NCBI RefSeq assembly: GCF_010725725.1
Contig: NZ_AP022599.1
Span: 5,084,001 to 5,148,000, forward strand
Direction of reading: 5' to 3'
Origin: Mycolicibacterium pulveris
Lineage (GTDB): Bacteria; Actinomycetota; Actinomycetes; Mycobacteriales; Mycobacteriaceae
Length of the DNA: 64,000 nt
Part shown: piece by piece, positions 17,310-26,557 of the stretch
How positions within the stretch are numbered: the stretch's first letter is position 1
Layout of the letters: every line of letters starts with the position of its first letter
Position numbers and translations under genes: made by a program
Notes under the pieces: model-generated
Seen by the model: the letters and a program-made list of their open reading frames with translations, nothing else
The model's database searches: none
Told to the model about the DNA's origin: nothing

Positions 17310-18668
17310 ATGGCCAAAGTCGCAGGTCGCTATCGGCTCGCGGCGTACGCTTTGACTGTGGTGGCGAAGTTCCGAGCCGTCTGCGTGCCGGACCTGGCGC
17401 TAGACAGCCGCGCCCCCGCCCGCACCCGCCACCTCACCACCACCGCCGAACGTCGTCGTCGGGTCCTTAACGTGACCGCGATGATCAGCGCGGCCATCAT
17501 CGCGTTCTTCGGTGTCCAGGGGTTGCTGATCAACCGGGAAATCTGGTGGCTTCCGGTACTGAACTTCGGCTGCGCGCTGGTGTTTCTGATGATTCCGTTC
17601 CTGTGCAGGTTCGGCGAGCTGGTGGCTCCGCTGGTGTTCTTCGCCGTCGCCTACACCGTCGTCACCGTGCTGTGCGTCTACCTGGGCACCGGCACGGGCC
17701 TGCAGCTGTACTTCGTGGTCGCCGCCGCGATCACGGTTGTGGTCCTGGGCGTCGATCACCTGGTGCTGGCCGCGGTGCTCGCCTCGATCGGCGCCGCCGC
17801 GGTCATCCTGCTCGAGTTTCTCGTGCCCAACGACACCGGCAGGCAACCGCCGTGGGCGTTCCAGACGTCGTTCATCCTGACCGTGGTCACCGCGTGGATT
17901 CTGCTGGTGGCGACCCTCTGGTATGCGCTACGCGAGATCCGGCGTGCGCGGCTGGCGATGGAGGCCGAGTTCGACCGATCCGAGCGGTTGTTGGCCAACA
18001 TCCTGCCCGCCACCATCGCCGACCGCCTCAAGGATCCGACCCGCAACATCATCGCCGACAAGTACGACGACGCCTCAATCTTGTTCGCCGACATCGCCGG
18101 ATACACCAAGCGCGCCAGCGACACCGCGCCCGGCGATCTCGTCCGGTTTCTCGATCGCCTCTACACCGACCTCGACGCGTTGGTCGACCGGCACGGCCTC
18201 GAGAAGGTCAAGACCAGCGGTGATTCCTACATGGTGGTCAGCGGTGTGCCCCACCCCAGGGAAGACCACCTCGAAGCGCTGGCCTGCCTTGCCCTGGACA
18301 TGGCCGACGCGGTCGCGGATCTGCGCGACCCCCGCGGCCGCGAGGTGCCGTTGCGCATCGGGCTGGCGGCCGGCCCGGTGGTGGCCGGCGTTGTCGGGGC
18401 GCGCAAGTTCTTCTACGACGTCTGGGGCGACGCTGTCAACGTCGCGTCACGCATGGAGACGACGGACGTGGAGGGCCGAATCCAGGTGCCGCAGAACGTC
18501 TATGAGCGGCTCAAGGACAAGTTTCTGTTCGAGGAGCGCGGCCCCGTCGAGGTCAAGGGCAAGGGCGTGATGCACACCTGGTACCTGGTGGGCCGCCGCG
18601 ACGACGAGGCGGTGCGCAACGCCGTCGAGCTGCAACCGGTCAGCGGTCCGACACCTCGGTCGGCTTGA
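17310..18668 (+). CDS. cya: Membrane class III adenylate cyclase (Rv1625c type)
   Basis: Makes cAMP from ATP as a homodimer. From the ATG at 17310 the protein is 452 residues: about six transmembrane helices (roughly 65-230), a cyclase transducer helix (EAEFDRSERLLANILPATIA) and the catalytic domain (about 245-425). Metal-binding residues sit in SILFADIAGYTKRAS and LEKVKTSGDSYMVV, and the transition-state region is DVWGDAVNVASRME. The six-helix membrane domain plus single catalytic domain is that of M. tuberculosis Rv1625c (443 residues). Alternative GTG starts occur at 17358 and 17361; no good ribosome binding site decides between them. Confidence 0.9.
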   Translation: MAKVAGRYRLAAYALTVVAKFRAVCVPDLALDSRAPARTRHLTTTAERRRRVLNVTAMISAAIIAFFGVQGLLINREIWWLPVLNFGCALVFLMIPFLCRFGELVAPLVFFAVAYTVVTVLCVYLGTGTGLQLYFVVAAAITVVVLGVDHLVLAAVLASIGAAAVILLEFLVPNDTGRQPPWAFQTSFILTVVTAWILLVATLWYALREIRRARLAMEAEFDRSERLLANILPATIADRLKDPTRNIIADKYDDASILFADIAGYTKRASDTAPGDLVRFLDRLYTDLDALVDRHGLEKVKTSGDSYMVVSGVPHPREDHLEALACLALDMADAVADLRDPRGREVPLRIGLAAGPVVAGVVGARKFFYDVWGDAVNVASRMETTDVEGRIQVPQNVYERLKDKFLFEERGPVEVKGKGVMHTWYLVGRRDDEAVRNAVELQPVSGPTPRSA

Positions 18669-19092
18669 GCTGCTCGGCCAACGCGCCCAGCCGCCACAGC
18701 GTTTCCCGATTACGCGGCCACACAGCGATGTCGGACAGCCGGCTCGGCAGGATCGAAGCCGGCCCGCTCACCGGGAACTCCTCCATCTCCACCCGACACC
18801 CGTCGGGAATATCACTGAGCCGCAACACGATCCGGGCACCGCCGAATGGGCGGCCCTTGGCGTGCAGCACCAGCTCCTCGAGCGGCTCACTGTGCTCGAC
18901 AACGGTCACGTCGTTGATCACCAGCGGCCACACCCCGATGGAGTGGCAGATCTTGGAGCCGGGCGCCGGCCAGTTCGGGTCCACGGCCCGCATCCGGCTG
19001 TTGCCGACCACCCATTGCGAATAGGTCCATCCGTCGGCCATCACATCCCACACCTGCTGGCGCGAGGCGTGGATGTCTCTTCTCACAGTCAC
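18640..19092 (-). CDS. SRPBCC (START/polyketide cyclase-like) family protein
   Basis: A 150-residue soluble protein with the SRPBCC lipid-cavity fold signature at its start: VRRDIHASRQQVWDVMADGW, then YSQWVVGNSRMRAVDPNWPA and a C-terminal amphipathic helix. Mycobacteria have many such proteins, mostly unassigned, which may bind lipids or polyketides. It overlaps the cyclase gene tail-to-tail by 29 bases. The GTG at 19092 lies inside the 12-bp hairpin after dps2; the GTG at 19086 (two codons on) is an equally good start. Confidence 0.8.
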   Translation of the reverse strand: MTVRRDIHASRQQVWDVMADGWTYSQWVVGNSRMRAVDPNWPAPGSKICHSIGVWPLVINDVTVVEHSEPLEELVLHAKGRPFGGARIVLRLSDIPDGCRVEMEEFPVSGPASILPSRLSDIAVWPRNRETLWRLGALAEQLKPTEVSDR

Positions 19093-19116
19093 GGGGGTGG
19101 GATACCCACCCCCGTG
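19090..19116 (-). terminator. Strong GC-rich hairpin after dps2
   Basis: A perfect 12-bp inverted repeat with a 3-nt loop, CACGGGGGTGGG-ATA-CCCACCCCCGTG, begins 31 bases after the dps2 stop. It is the strongest hairpin I found in the window. There is no U-tract. It is well placed to end the dps2 transcript, and its arm includes the GTG annotated as start of the next gene, so any read-through mRNA would have that start masked. Confidence 0.7.
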
Positions 19117-19147
19117 CGAAACGATGCGGTTGTGTTGGCGGTCGGAT

Positions 19148-19645
19148 CTAGACCTTGCGGTTCTCCGCCTTGATCAGCCACGCCTGCTTCTCCAGGCCGT
19201 CGATCAGCCCGTGCAGGATGTCGGCGGTGGCGGCGTCCTCGGCTTCGACGGCGTCGCGCACCGAGCGGATGGTGTCGACGACGGCGTAGGTGCGCGTCGC
19301 GATCAGGTCGACGACCTCGCTTGCGCTCTGCTCATAGGCCGGGAACTGCGGAAGCGTCGTGGTGGCCGCCACGGTGTCGGTACGACCGTCGGGCACGGCC
19401 CACAGCGCGCGCATGCGTTCGGCGACGGTGTCGCTGCCCTCGCGGGCGAAGTCGACGAGTTCATCGAGCTGGAGGTGCAGATCGCGGAAGTTGGTTCCGA
19501 CGACGTTCCAGTGTGCCTGCTTGCCCTGCAACTGCAGTTCGATGAGGTCGACGAGGACGCGCTGCAGGTTTGCGCTCAGCTCGGCCGAGGCGACGAATTC
19601 TTGGATTTCTTGTTCGGTACGACGTGCGTTGGTAGTCATGTCCAC
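19148..19645 (-). CDS. dps: Dps family DNA-binding ferritin, Dps2 type
   Basis: Dodecameric iron-storing and DNA-protecting protein of starved or oxidatively stressed cells, 165 residues. The ferroxidase region is LQLQGKQAHWNVVGTNFRDL followed by DELVDFAREGSDTVAERM; the C-terminal helix is LIDGLEKQAWLIKAENRKV. It resembles M. smegmatis Dps2 rather than Dps1 and lacks the long basic tail of Dps1. The GTG at 19645 is preferred because AGGAGGT at 19652-19658 lies exactly six bases upstream; the in-frame ATG two codons later is the alternative. Confidence 0.93.
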   Translation of the reverse strand: MDMTTNARRTEQEIQEFVASAELSANLQRVLVDLIELQLQGKQAHWNVVGTNFRDLHLQLDELVDFAREGSDTVAERMRALWAVPDGRTDTVAATTTLPQFPAYEQSASEVVDLIATRTYAVVDTIRSVRDAVEAEDAATADILHGLIDGLEKQAWLIKAENRKV

Positions 19646-19651
19646 TTCAAC

Positions 19652-19658
19652 ACCTCCT
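19652..19658 (-). promoter_or_regulatory. Perfect ribosome binding site of dps
   Basis: AGGAGGT on the minus strand, a full match to the anti-Shine-Dalgarno sequence, six bases before a GTG and twelve before the next in-frame ATG. Its position decides the start codon of dps and suggests very efficient translation. Confidence 0.8.
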
Positions 19659-19694
19659 AAATTGGATTCAGTCCAGTTTAGCATGTAGTGGACG

Positions 19695-21467
19695 TCATAC
19701 CGACTGCTCTTTTTGCTGGTCCTGTCTTTCCAGCAACCGTGCGTAACCGGCTCCCATTCCCAGCAGCACCAGCCCGACGACGATGAAAACCACCACTCGG
19801 AAAATCCCGTCCAGCGTGCCGAGGTCGAACAGGAAGAGTTTGGCCATCGCGGCCGCGACCAGGGCCAGTCCCCCGCCGATCGGCAGCGACCGGTCGGCCC
19901 GCGGCACCCGCGCGGCGTACCCGAACAGCGCTGCGGCCAGCGCGATCCAGCAGATCGTCGCGGCCATGTGACCGCCGAAGAAACCGCCGCCCTCACCGCC
20001 GATCAGCACGCCGGCGGTGACGGTGAGCGCGGTGAGCGCATAGACGACCACGATGGCGGCCCCGGCCCACGCCGTCGAGTCCCGGTCGGGGAACGACCAG
20101 ACGATCACCACGGCGCAGGCGATCAGCAGCAGGCTCGCGACCACCGTGGAGATGCCCGTGGCCGGCGTCGTCGCGGTCGCTTCGATCAACGAATCCGGCG
20201 GGGCGTAGCTCAGGTAGATACCGCCACCCACGACGGCGAACCCGACGGCGGTCCACCTCGCGACCGTCTCGGCGCGCCCGGTCACCGCCACCACCAGCGC
20301 CATCGCCAACAGCACCGGCCCGGCGATATGCCCGTCGAACGCGACCAGCACCGCGATCAGCGCCGCGACGGCCGCCAGCACCGCCCACACCTGCCGGGCC
20401 GCGCCCGCGACGGCGGGCAAGCCCCGACCGAGCAGCACGATCGCGAGCAGCGCCGCCGACAGCGCGGCCGCCATCGCCGCGGCGACCAGCCGGTCGGCGG
20501 CCAGGCCCACGCACAGGACCGGCAGCACCCCGGCGGCGGTCAGCAGCGCCATCGCCACTCGGTTCGCGGTCCACGGCGCCAGCAGCAACGCGGCGACGAT
20601 CGCCAGCACCGCCGCGATGCCGCACGCTGCCGCCAGCGCGGCGTCGCGGCCGTCGTCGAAGCTCACGGCGACCAGCGCCACCAGCAGGGGGACGGTGGCC
20701 GCGGCGATGCGGGCGGCGTGCAGCCAGATCCAGTCCTTGCCCAGCTGAACCGGCAGCGAGGCGGCCGCCAGCGCGAGCATGAACGCGACGAGCAGCAGGT
20801 TCATGTCGCCGACCACGATCGGTGCCAGTACCAGCAGCGGGATCAGCACAAGCAGCCCCAGCTGCTCGGAGTTCCAGCGGCGCGCCAACGTGAGCCCCGC
20901 GCCGCCGATCACCGCGGCGATGACGAGCCCCACCGGCGCGGACACCCAGTCATAGATCGTGGTGACGGCGATGACGTCCATGTAGGCCGCGGCGACGCCG
21001 GTGGCCGCAAGCGCGATGGCGCCGATCCGTCCCCCGGGGCGCGTCCACAACCATCCCGCGGTGCCGACCAGGCCGGCGGCAAGCACCGCCCCGGCCGCGA
21101 CACGGATCTCCGGTCGCAGAATGCCGGCCTGAGCCGCGAGCACCAGCAGCAGCACGACGCCGATCAACGTGACCGCCACACCGGCCACGGCGAGCACCTT
21201 GCCGATCCAGCCCTCGTCGCGCGGCGGGCGCGGTGTCGGCGGCGCCGCCGGAGCCGGGGGCGAATGAGGCGCCGACTGGGGATATTGCGGCTGGGCGTAC
21301 TGCGGCCAGTACGACGCCGCCGGCGCGGGAACTGGTTGCATCGAGGTGCGGTCGGCCAGCACCCGATCCAGCTGGGCCAGGTCGGAAGCGACCCGTGCCA
21401 TGTATTGCGAGATCGCGGCGAAGTCAGCCGACAGCCGGGCGATGACGACGTGCTGCGGTTCGGTCAT
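19695..21467 (-). CDS. DUF2339 polytopic membrane protein
   Basis: A large membrane protein of 590 residues. A short N-terminal helix (about 1-40, DFAAISQYMARVASDLAQLD) is followed by a Pro/Gln/Tyr-rich linker (about 45-85). Then there are some 16-18 hydrophobic segments up to residue 575, starting at the DUF2339-type WIGKVLAVAGVAVTLIGVVL. The end, MAKLFLFDLGTLDGIFRVVV, is also characteristic. The function of the family is unknown. It lies 50 bases upstream of dps on the same strand and 45 bases after the response regulator gene. Confidence 0.85.
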   Translation of the reverse strand: MTEPQHVVIARLSADFAAISQYMARVASDLAQLDRVLADRTSMQPVPAPAASYWPQYAQPQYPQSAPHSPPAPAAPPTPRPPRDEGWIGKVLAVAGVAVTLIGVVLLLVLAAQAGILRPEIRVAAGAVLAAGLVGTAGWLWTRPGGRIGAIALAATGVAAAYMDVIAVTTIYDWVSAPVGLVIAAVIGGAGLTLARRWNSEQLGLLVLIPLLVLAPIVVGDMNLLLVAFMLALAAASLPVQLGKDWIWLHAARIAAATVPLLVALVAVSFDDGRDAALAAACGIAAVLAIVAALLLAPWTANRVAMALLTAAGVLPVLCVGLAADRLVAAAMAAALSAALLAIVLLGRGLPAVAGAARQVWAVLAAVAALIAVLVAFDGHIAGPVLLAMALVVAVTGRAETVARWTAVGFAVVGGGIYLSYAPPDSLIEATATTPATGISTVVASLLLIACAVVIVWSFPDRDSTAWAGAAIVVVYALTALTVTAGVLIGGEGGGFFGGHMAATICWIALAAALFGYAARVPRADRSLPIGGGLALVAAAMAKLFLFDLGTLDGIFRVVVFIVVGLVLLGMGAGYARLLERQDQQKEQSV

Positions 21468-21511
21468 GGCGATATCGTCGCAGCGTCAACCCCGAATCTG
21501 GTTGAGTAGGA

Positions 21512-22177
21512 CTACTCGGATTCCTGGTCCAACCCGTGCTCGATGGCATAGCGGGTCAACTCGACCCGGTTGGCAACCTGCAGCTTGCGGAACGTGGCCT
21601 GCACATGGTTCTCCACCGTGCGATGGCTCAGCGACAGACGCGTGGCGATCTGCTTGGCGGTCAACCCTTTTGCGACGTGACGCAGGATCTCGGTCTCCCG
21701 CTCGGTCAGGCTCGGTGTCTGCGGGTCTCGCGCCGGGTTCGCGGCCATACGCCGGTACTCCCCCAGCACCAGGCCGGCCAGCCCCGGGGTGAACACCGCA
21801 CGCCCCGCGGCCGTCGCCCGCACCGCGTCGCCGAGCTCCTGTTTGGAGGCGCTCTTGACCAGATATCCGGTGGCCCCGGCCTTTACCGCGTCCAGGACAT
21901 CGTCACGCTCGTCGGACGCCGACAACACCAGGATCCGCGTCGACGGCGACACGGCGAGCACTTCCGCGGTGGCCGTCGCACCGTCACCGTCCGCCAGCCG
22001 CATGTCCATCAGGACCACATCCGGTTGCACCGCGGCCGCGCGGCGCCGCGCCGCCGCCACCCCGTCCGCGGTCGCCACGACGGTGAACCCGTCGTCTTCG
22101 AGGTCGCGGGCCACCGCGTCGCGCCAGATCGGGTGGTCGTCCACCACCATCACCGTCGGGGTACCGTCAGTTCCCAT
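21512..22177 (-). CDS. NarL/LuxR-family response regulator
   Basis: A 221-residue transcription factor. The receiver domain (about 8-125) has VMVVDDHPIWRDAV, phospho-acceptor Asp58 in VVLMDMRLADGDG, and GYLVKSASKQEL. A C-terminal LuxR helix-turn-helix (about 152-212) contains LTERETEILRHVAKGLTAKQ and LSHRTVENHVQATFRKLQV. The start overlaps the kinase gene upstream by 28 bases, making a coupled two-component pair. Targets and signal are unknown. Confidence 0.92.
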   Translation of the reverse strand: MGTDGTPTVMVVDDHPIWRDAVARDLEDDGFTVVATADGVAAARRRAAAVQPDVVLMDMRLADGDGATATAEVLAVSPSTRILVLSASDERDDVLDAVKAGATGYLVKSASKQELGDAVRATAAGRAVFTPGLAGLVLGEYRRMAANPARDPQTPSLTERETEILRHVAKGLTAKQIATRLSLSHRTVENHVQATFRKLQVANRVELTRYAIEHGLDQESE

Positions 22178-23277
22178 TCCGTCCCGCTTTCCGGCCCCGT
22201 GGTGAGCTTCGCGCTGCCGCCCAGCCAGTTCATGCGCCCGACAATCGATTTCGCGATGCCGATGCGCCCTTCGATCACGGCCTCGGTCAGCCTGCCGTCG
22301 GGGATGCCGACGCCGTCGTCGCGCACGGTCACGGTGACCGAGTCACCCAGATCCTCCAGCAGCACGAAGGCGTGCGCACCCGGCCCGGCGTGGGCGCTGA
22401 CGTTGTCCAGGGCGTTGGAGGCCGCGGCGTACAGTTCCGTTGCCGTGCGCGTGTCGAGCCGCACCGGTTCGGCGGGCAGGCTCACCGACACCCGGTCGGA
22501 GGCCTGCGTCCGCAACAGCGCACCGATGTCGGTCATCTGACCGGCCCGCGGTTCGGTGTCCACCGAGCTGACCAAGCGCCGCAACGCACGTTCCTGCTCG
22601 CCGGCCAATTCCGCCAATTCCGCGGTGGCGCCCCCGATCTCGCGGCCGCGCCGGGACACCAACGCGAGCACCTGGATCGCGCCGTCGTGCACTTCGCGTG
22701 ATAACCGCGCCCGCTCCTGCTGGGCTGCCGCCAGCCGGGCCGCCTGCTGCAGCTCGGCATGCGCGCGGCGTGCCGTCTGGGCTGCCATGCCGACCGCGAG
22801 ACCGACGGCGAGCTCGATGACGATGGTCGCGTTGCCGACGAGATCGTAGTTGAGGACCCCCTTCACCACGGTGCTGGCGATCATCACGGCGACCCCCGTG
22901 AGCATTCCGGCGATGGGACCCAGCAGGATCGCCGCCGAGATCGTGGCGTTGGTGGCCCACAGGGTGGTCGGCAGGGACTGGTTGTCCAGCGCCCACTGGT
23001 CCGAGGCGACCAGCTTGGTGGACAGCACCAATGCGAGCACGACGGCGATCTCGGCAAGCACCCACGACGGGCGGCGGCCGAAGCCGTTCAGGTAGGCGAC
23101 CGCGCAGGCCGCGCTCCACGCGATCAGCACGCCGAACAGCAGCCATCCGATCGCGGGCCGGTCCAAAGCGGGGTTCACCGCGATCTGAAACCCCAACGCG
23201 TATATGCAACTCAGCAGCCGAAACACCTGGGCAGCGCGCCACAGCGGGGTGGCCGGGTCGGGCGCGTATTCCGGCAT
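22150..23277 (-). CDS. Membrane sensor histidine kinase (MacS/NarX-like)
   Basis: A 375-residue kinase. Residues about 15-165 form about six transmembrane segments with little extracytoplasmic sequence, as in MacS-type sensors. The HisKA_3-like dimerisation region has the phosphorylated His197 in RARLSREVHDGAIQVLALV. The C-terminal ATPase region has ASNALDNVSAHAGPG as N-box and VTVRDDGVGIPDG as G1-box. It is coupled to the response regulator and starts five bases after the amino acid ABC cluster, so the sensor may share its transcript. No cognate target is evident. Confidence 0.9.
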   Translation of the reverse strand: MPEYAPDPATPLWRAAQVFRLLSCIYALGFQIAVNPALDRPAIGWLLFGVLIAWSAACAVAYLNGFGRRPSWVLAEIAVVLALVLSTKLVASDQWALDNQSLPTTLWATNATISAAILLGPIAGMLTGVAVMIASTVVKGVLNYDLVGNATIVIELAVGLAVGMAAQTARRAHAELQQAARLAAAQQERARLSREVHDGAIQVLALVSRRGREIGGATAELAELAGEQERALRRLVSSVDTEPRAGQMTDIGALLRTQASDRVSVSLPAEPVRLDTRTATELYAAASNALDNVSAHAGPGAHAFVLLEDLGDSVTVTVRDDGVGIPDGRLTEAVIEGRIGIAKSIVGRMNWLGGSAKLTTGPESGTEWELTVPRR

Positions 23278-23282
23278 GATAT

Positions 23283-24044
23283 TCAGAGCACCTTGGACAG
23301 AAAGGCTTTCGTGCGTTCGTGTTGCGGGTGGGCGAGCACCTCTCGAGGCGGCCCGCTCTCCACCACGACGCCGCCGTCCATGAACACCAGCTGATTGGCG
23401 ACCTCACGCGCGAACCCCATCTCGTGTGTCACCACGACCATCGTCATCCCTTCCGCGGCAAGCTTTTTCATCACGCCGAGCACCTCGCCCACCAGCTCGG
23501 GGTCAAGGGCGGAGGTCGGCTCGTCGAACAACATCAGCTTGGGATTCATCGCCAGCGCCCTGGCGATCGCCACCCGTTGCTGCTGGCCACCGGAAAGTTG
23601 CGCGGGATAGGCGTCGGCCTTCGCCGACAGGCCGACCTGATCCAGCAGATCCCTTGCCCGCGCGATCGCGTCGGCTTTCTTGACCCGCTTGACGTGGATC
23701 GGCGCCTCGATGACGTTCTCCAGCGCGGTGCGGTGCGGGAAGAGGTTGAAGTGCTGAAACACCATCCCGATATCGCGTCGTTGTTTGGCGGCGTCTCGTG
23801 GGGCCATCTCGTGCAACTTGTTGCCGCGTTCGCGGTAGCCGATCAACTCGCCGTCCACGTAGAGGCGGCCGGCGTTGACCTGCTCGAGATGGTTGATGCA
23901 CCTCAGAAACGTCGACTTGCCCGACCCCGACGGCCCCACCATGCAGAGCACCTCACCCCTGCCGACCTCCAGGGTGATGCCCTTGAGCACCTGTAGGGCG
24001 CCGAAGCTCTTGCAAACCTGCTCGGCCTTGACCATCGGTGTCAT
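23283..24044 (-). CDS. Polar amino acid ABC transporter ATP-binding protein (GlnQ-like)
   Basis: A 253-residue ATPase of the His/Glu/Gln/Arg importer family. Walker A is [18 protein letters not shown], the Q-loop region [20 protein letters not shown], signature [17 protein letters not shown] and Walker [18 protein letters not shown]. The ATG at 24044 overlaps the permease stop (ATGA). The frame is open far upstream through the permease gene, but that part is antisense-like shadow. It energises import by the permease and lipoprotein encoded next to it. Confidence 0.93.
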   Translation of the reverse strand: MTPMVKAEQVCKSFGALQVLKGITLEVGRGEVLCMVGPSGSGKSTFLRCINHLEQVNAGRLYVDGELIGYRERGNKLHEMAPRDAAKQRRDIGMVFQHFNLFPHRTALENVIEAPIHVKRVKKADAIARARDLLDQVGLSAKADAYPAQLSGGQQQRVAIARALAMNPKLMLFDEPTSALDPELVGEVLGVMKKLAAEGMTMVVVTHEMGFAREVANQLVFMDGGVVVESGPPREVLAHPQHERTKAFLSKVL

Positions 24045-24973
24045 GGGTGCGCCTCGCCGGCCGTCTGCGCCTTGGCCAGCGCTTCGAGCTGTTTGGTCGT
24101 CAACTTGCGCGACGCGCCCCGGGAGAAATACCGCTCGAGATAGTACTGACCGACCATCAGCACGCTGGTGATGGCCAGATACCAGGTGGCGGCCACCAGC
24201 AGCAGCGGAACGGGTTCGAAAGTGCGCGCGGCGATCTCGCGGGAGGTGATGCCGTAGAGGTCCAGGGTGAACGGCACCGCGGTGACCAGCGATGTGGTCT
24301 TCAGCATGCTGATGACCTCGTTGCCGGTCGGCGGGATGATCACGCGCATGGCCTGGGGCAGTACCGTGCGGCGCATCGTCATTCCCCACGACATGCCCAG
24401 CGCCGTCGACGCCTCTGCCTGCCCTTCGGGCACGGAACTGATTCCGGCCCGGATGATTTCGGCCATGTATGCCGCTTCGTTGAGCGCCAGTCCGAGAATG
24501 GCCAGCAGAAACGGGATCGACAAACTCTGCAGATCGAGCTCGAACAGCGCCGGGCCGAACGGGACACCGAGCCGGACGTTCTGGTAGATGGTCGGAAGCA
24601 GCCCCCAGAACACCAGCTGCACATATACGGGCGTGCCGCGAAAGATCCACAAGTACACCCACGCAACGGCTTTCAGGACCGGGTTAGGCGACAACCGCAT
24701 CACCGCGAGCACCACACCCAGCGCGATGGCCAGCACCATCGAATAGATGGTCAACTGCAACGTGTTGACGACACCGACCTTCAGTACCCGTTCGTTGAAC
24801 AGGTATTCCCAGTACGTCGACCACCGGTAGGCGTCGTTGGTGGCCGCGCCGTAGAGAAACAGGCCGACCACAAAGACGATGAGGACCGCCGCGAACCAGC
24901 GCCACGGATGACGAAGCGGCACTGCGTCGATGGCGGCCGGACTGTCGGTCGGCGGCGTGGCGACGTTCGTCAT
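24041..24973 (-). CDS. Polar amino acid ABC transporter permease
   Basis: A 310-residue permease of the His/Glu/Gln/Arg/opine type. After a cytoplasmic N-terminus with [20 protein letters not shown] there are about five further membrane segments. The ATPase-contact motif is [20 protein letters not shown], and the family pattern [18 protein letters not shown] is clear. A single permease implies a homodimeric channel. The binding-protein gene ends ten bases before its start. Confidence 0.92.
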   Translation of the reverse strand: MTNVATPPTDSPAAIDAVPLRHPWRWFAAVLIVFVVGLFLYGAATNDAYRWSTYWEYLFNERVLKVGVVNTLQLTIYSMVLAIALGVVLAVMRLSPNPVLKAVAWVYLWIFRGTPVYVQLVFWGLLPTIYQNVRLGVPFGPALFELDLQSLSIPFLLAILGLALNEAAYMAEIIRAGISSVPEGQAEASTALGMSWGMTMRRTVLPQAMRVIIPPTGNEVISMLKTTSLVTAVPFTLDLYGITSREIAARTFEPVPLLLVAATWYLAITSVLMVGQYYLERYFSRGASRKLTTKQLEALAKAQTAGEAHP

Positions 24974-24983
24974 CGCGCGATCC

Positions 24984-25901
24984 CTAGTTGATGGCGCCGT
25001 TGATGACCGGCTTGTCGATCATGCCGCTCTCGACACCCCAGCTCCTGGCGATCTCCTCGTACTTCCCGGTCTCGATCAGATGCTCGAGCGCCAGCTGCAG
25101 GGATTGTGCCAGCGGTGAACCCTTCTGCACCGGCCAGCCGTAGGGTGCCGAATCGAAGATCTCGCCCGCGGGCTCGAGTTTCCCGTTGCTCTGCTTGATC
25201 GCGTAGGACGTCACGGGCGAATCCGCCGACATCGCATCCACCTGACCGAGGATCACTGCATTGGTCGCCGCGTCTTGCCCGTCGAACGACACGATCTCGA
25301 TCGGTGGTTTACCGGCGTCGGTGCAGGCCTTGCTCTTGGCGGGCAACTCCGCGACTTCTTCGGTGGTGGTGGCCTGGACCGCCACCTTCTTTCCGCACGC
25401 GTTGTTCGGATCGACCGGATCGTCGGGCCGCTGGGCCCACAGGATGCCGGCGTTGAAGTAGGTGACGAAGTCGACGGACTCCTCGCGTTCCTTGGTGTCG
25501 GTGAACGACGACATGCCGACGTCGTAGGTGCCGCCCTGGATCGACGGGATGATCTTGGCGAAATCCGACTCCCGGTATTCGGGCTCCAGGCCTAGCGTTG
25601 CCGCAATCGCATTCATCAGATCGACGTCGAAGCCGACGATCTTGCCGTTGGGGTCCTTGAACTCGTTGGGCGGGTAGGGAATGTTGACCCCGATCACCAG
25701 CTCCCCGGACGACTTGATGGCCTCGGGCACGGTGTTCGCGATCTCATCGACCTTCTCCGCGGGCGCCGCGGCGGTCGGGCTGGCGGTTTCGTCCGTGGCG
25801 GTGTTGCTTGCACAACCCGAAAGCGCAAGAGCGCCCGTCGCAGCAAACGCCGCCCCGATGCGCCACAGTTTCCCTCGACGGTCTTGACACGCACCTAACA
25901 C
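24984..25901 (-). CDS. Polar amino acid ABC transporter substrate-binding lipoprotein
   Basis: A 305-residue solute-binding protein family 3 member. The signal peptide ends in GALALSGC with lipidated Cys30, followed by a Thr/Ala/Pro linker and the ligand domain (SGELVIGVNIPYPPNEFKDP, VGFDVDLMNAIAATLGLEP, SDFAKIIPSIQGGTYDVGMS). It is the first gene of the three-gene importer. The start is GTG at 25901; no strong ribosome site is visible, so a nearby downstream start is possible. Its specificity (Glu/Gln/Arg type) is inferred from the family only. Confidence 0.9.
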   Translation of the reverse strand: MLGACQDRRGKLWRIGAAFAATGALALSGCASNTATDETASPTAAAPAEKVDEIANTVPEAIKSSGELVIGVNIPYPPNEFKDPNGKIVGFDVDLMNAIAATLGLEPEYRESDFAKIIPSIQGGTYDVGMSSFTDTKEREESVDFVTYFNAGILWAQRPDDPVDPNNACGKKVAVQATTTEEVAELPAKSKACTDAGKPPIEIVSFDGQDAATNAVILGQVDAMSADSPVTSYAIKQSNGKLEPAGEIFDSAPYGWPVQKGSPLAQSLQLALEHLIETGKYEEIARSWGVESGMIDKPVINGAIN

Positions 25902-26003
25902 GGTTTGCCTCTACTTTCTGCCTCGCGGGAACCGGCTCGAAGGACCGGTAACGGAACAGTAGTAGAGACCTAGGTCGGTGGCAGGAGAACTCCGACCCGC
26001 GGC

Positions 26004-26333
26004 TTATTTCCAGACTCTGGGGCAGTAGGTCGGGATCGCGGCCTCGGCGAAGTGCGCGGTTTCGGTCTCGGTCCAGCCTTGGTCGTTGGCGAGGTGATAG
26101 GCGGCGCGCCACTTGGGCGCGTTCTGCCGCGTCCGCACGAGACAGAAGTCCTTGGCGAGGCGGATGGCCTCCGTCTTGCTCGAGTAGGGCACCCGCTTCT
26201 GGTCGAGGTACTCGAGGAACTGATCGTCCTTCTCGTCGGCGTGCGCGGGCGCGACGGCCATCCCGGCTCCCGTCGCCACCAGCAACGCTGCCATCGATGC
26301 GGCGGCCCCTCGGCGCAGGGTGGTACATGTCAT
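26004..26333 (-). CDS. Secreted DUF732 protein
   Basis: A 109-residue exported mycobacterial DUF732 protein. The Sec signal peptide ends at VAPAHA, and the mature part has DDQFLEYLDQKRVPYSSKTE, AIRLAKDFCLVRTRQ and a C-terminal cysteine in YCPRVWK; the two cysteines probably form a disulfide. The ATG at 26333 has AGGAG five bases upstream, which decides the start over the longer open frame. Function unknown. It is transcribed toward the amino acid transporter but separated from it by about 100 bases. Confidence 0.85.
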   Translation of the reverse strand: MTCTTLRRGAAASMAALLVATGAGMAVAPAHADEKDDQFLEYLDQKRVPYSSKTEAIRLAKDFCLVRTRQNAPKWRAAYHLANDQGWTETETAHFAEAAIPTYCPRVWK

Positions 26334-26557
26334 CGTCACTCCTAGTTTGCTCGGGTGCGGTATACGACTGTGCTCATCGGGTGCGTTCGACGGTCCATCG
26401 TACCGAATCCTCATAGTGTTACCCGTGATCGGTGTCGAACGCCATCGGCAGCGGCTTTGCGGACGATAGCGATCGCGATTTGCGCGCACGTCAATTCCCG
26501 GCGTGGCGTCGCGCGTAAATCAAGGCCTTCGGTGCAGCTTTGTGCCACACTTCGCGC

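Noticed and set aside
19713..21509. 598-codon plus-strand frame opposite the DUF2339 gene
   Set aside because: His/Gln/Arg/Asp-rich shadow typical of GC-rich antisense frames; the minus strand codes a clear membrane protein.
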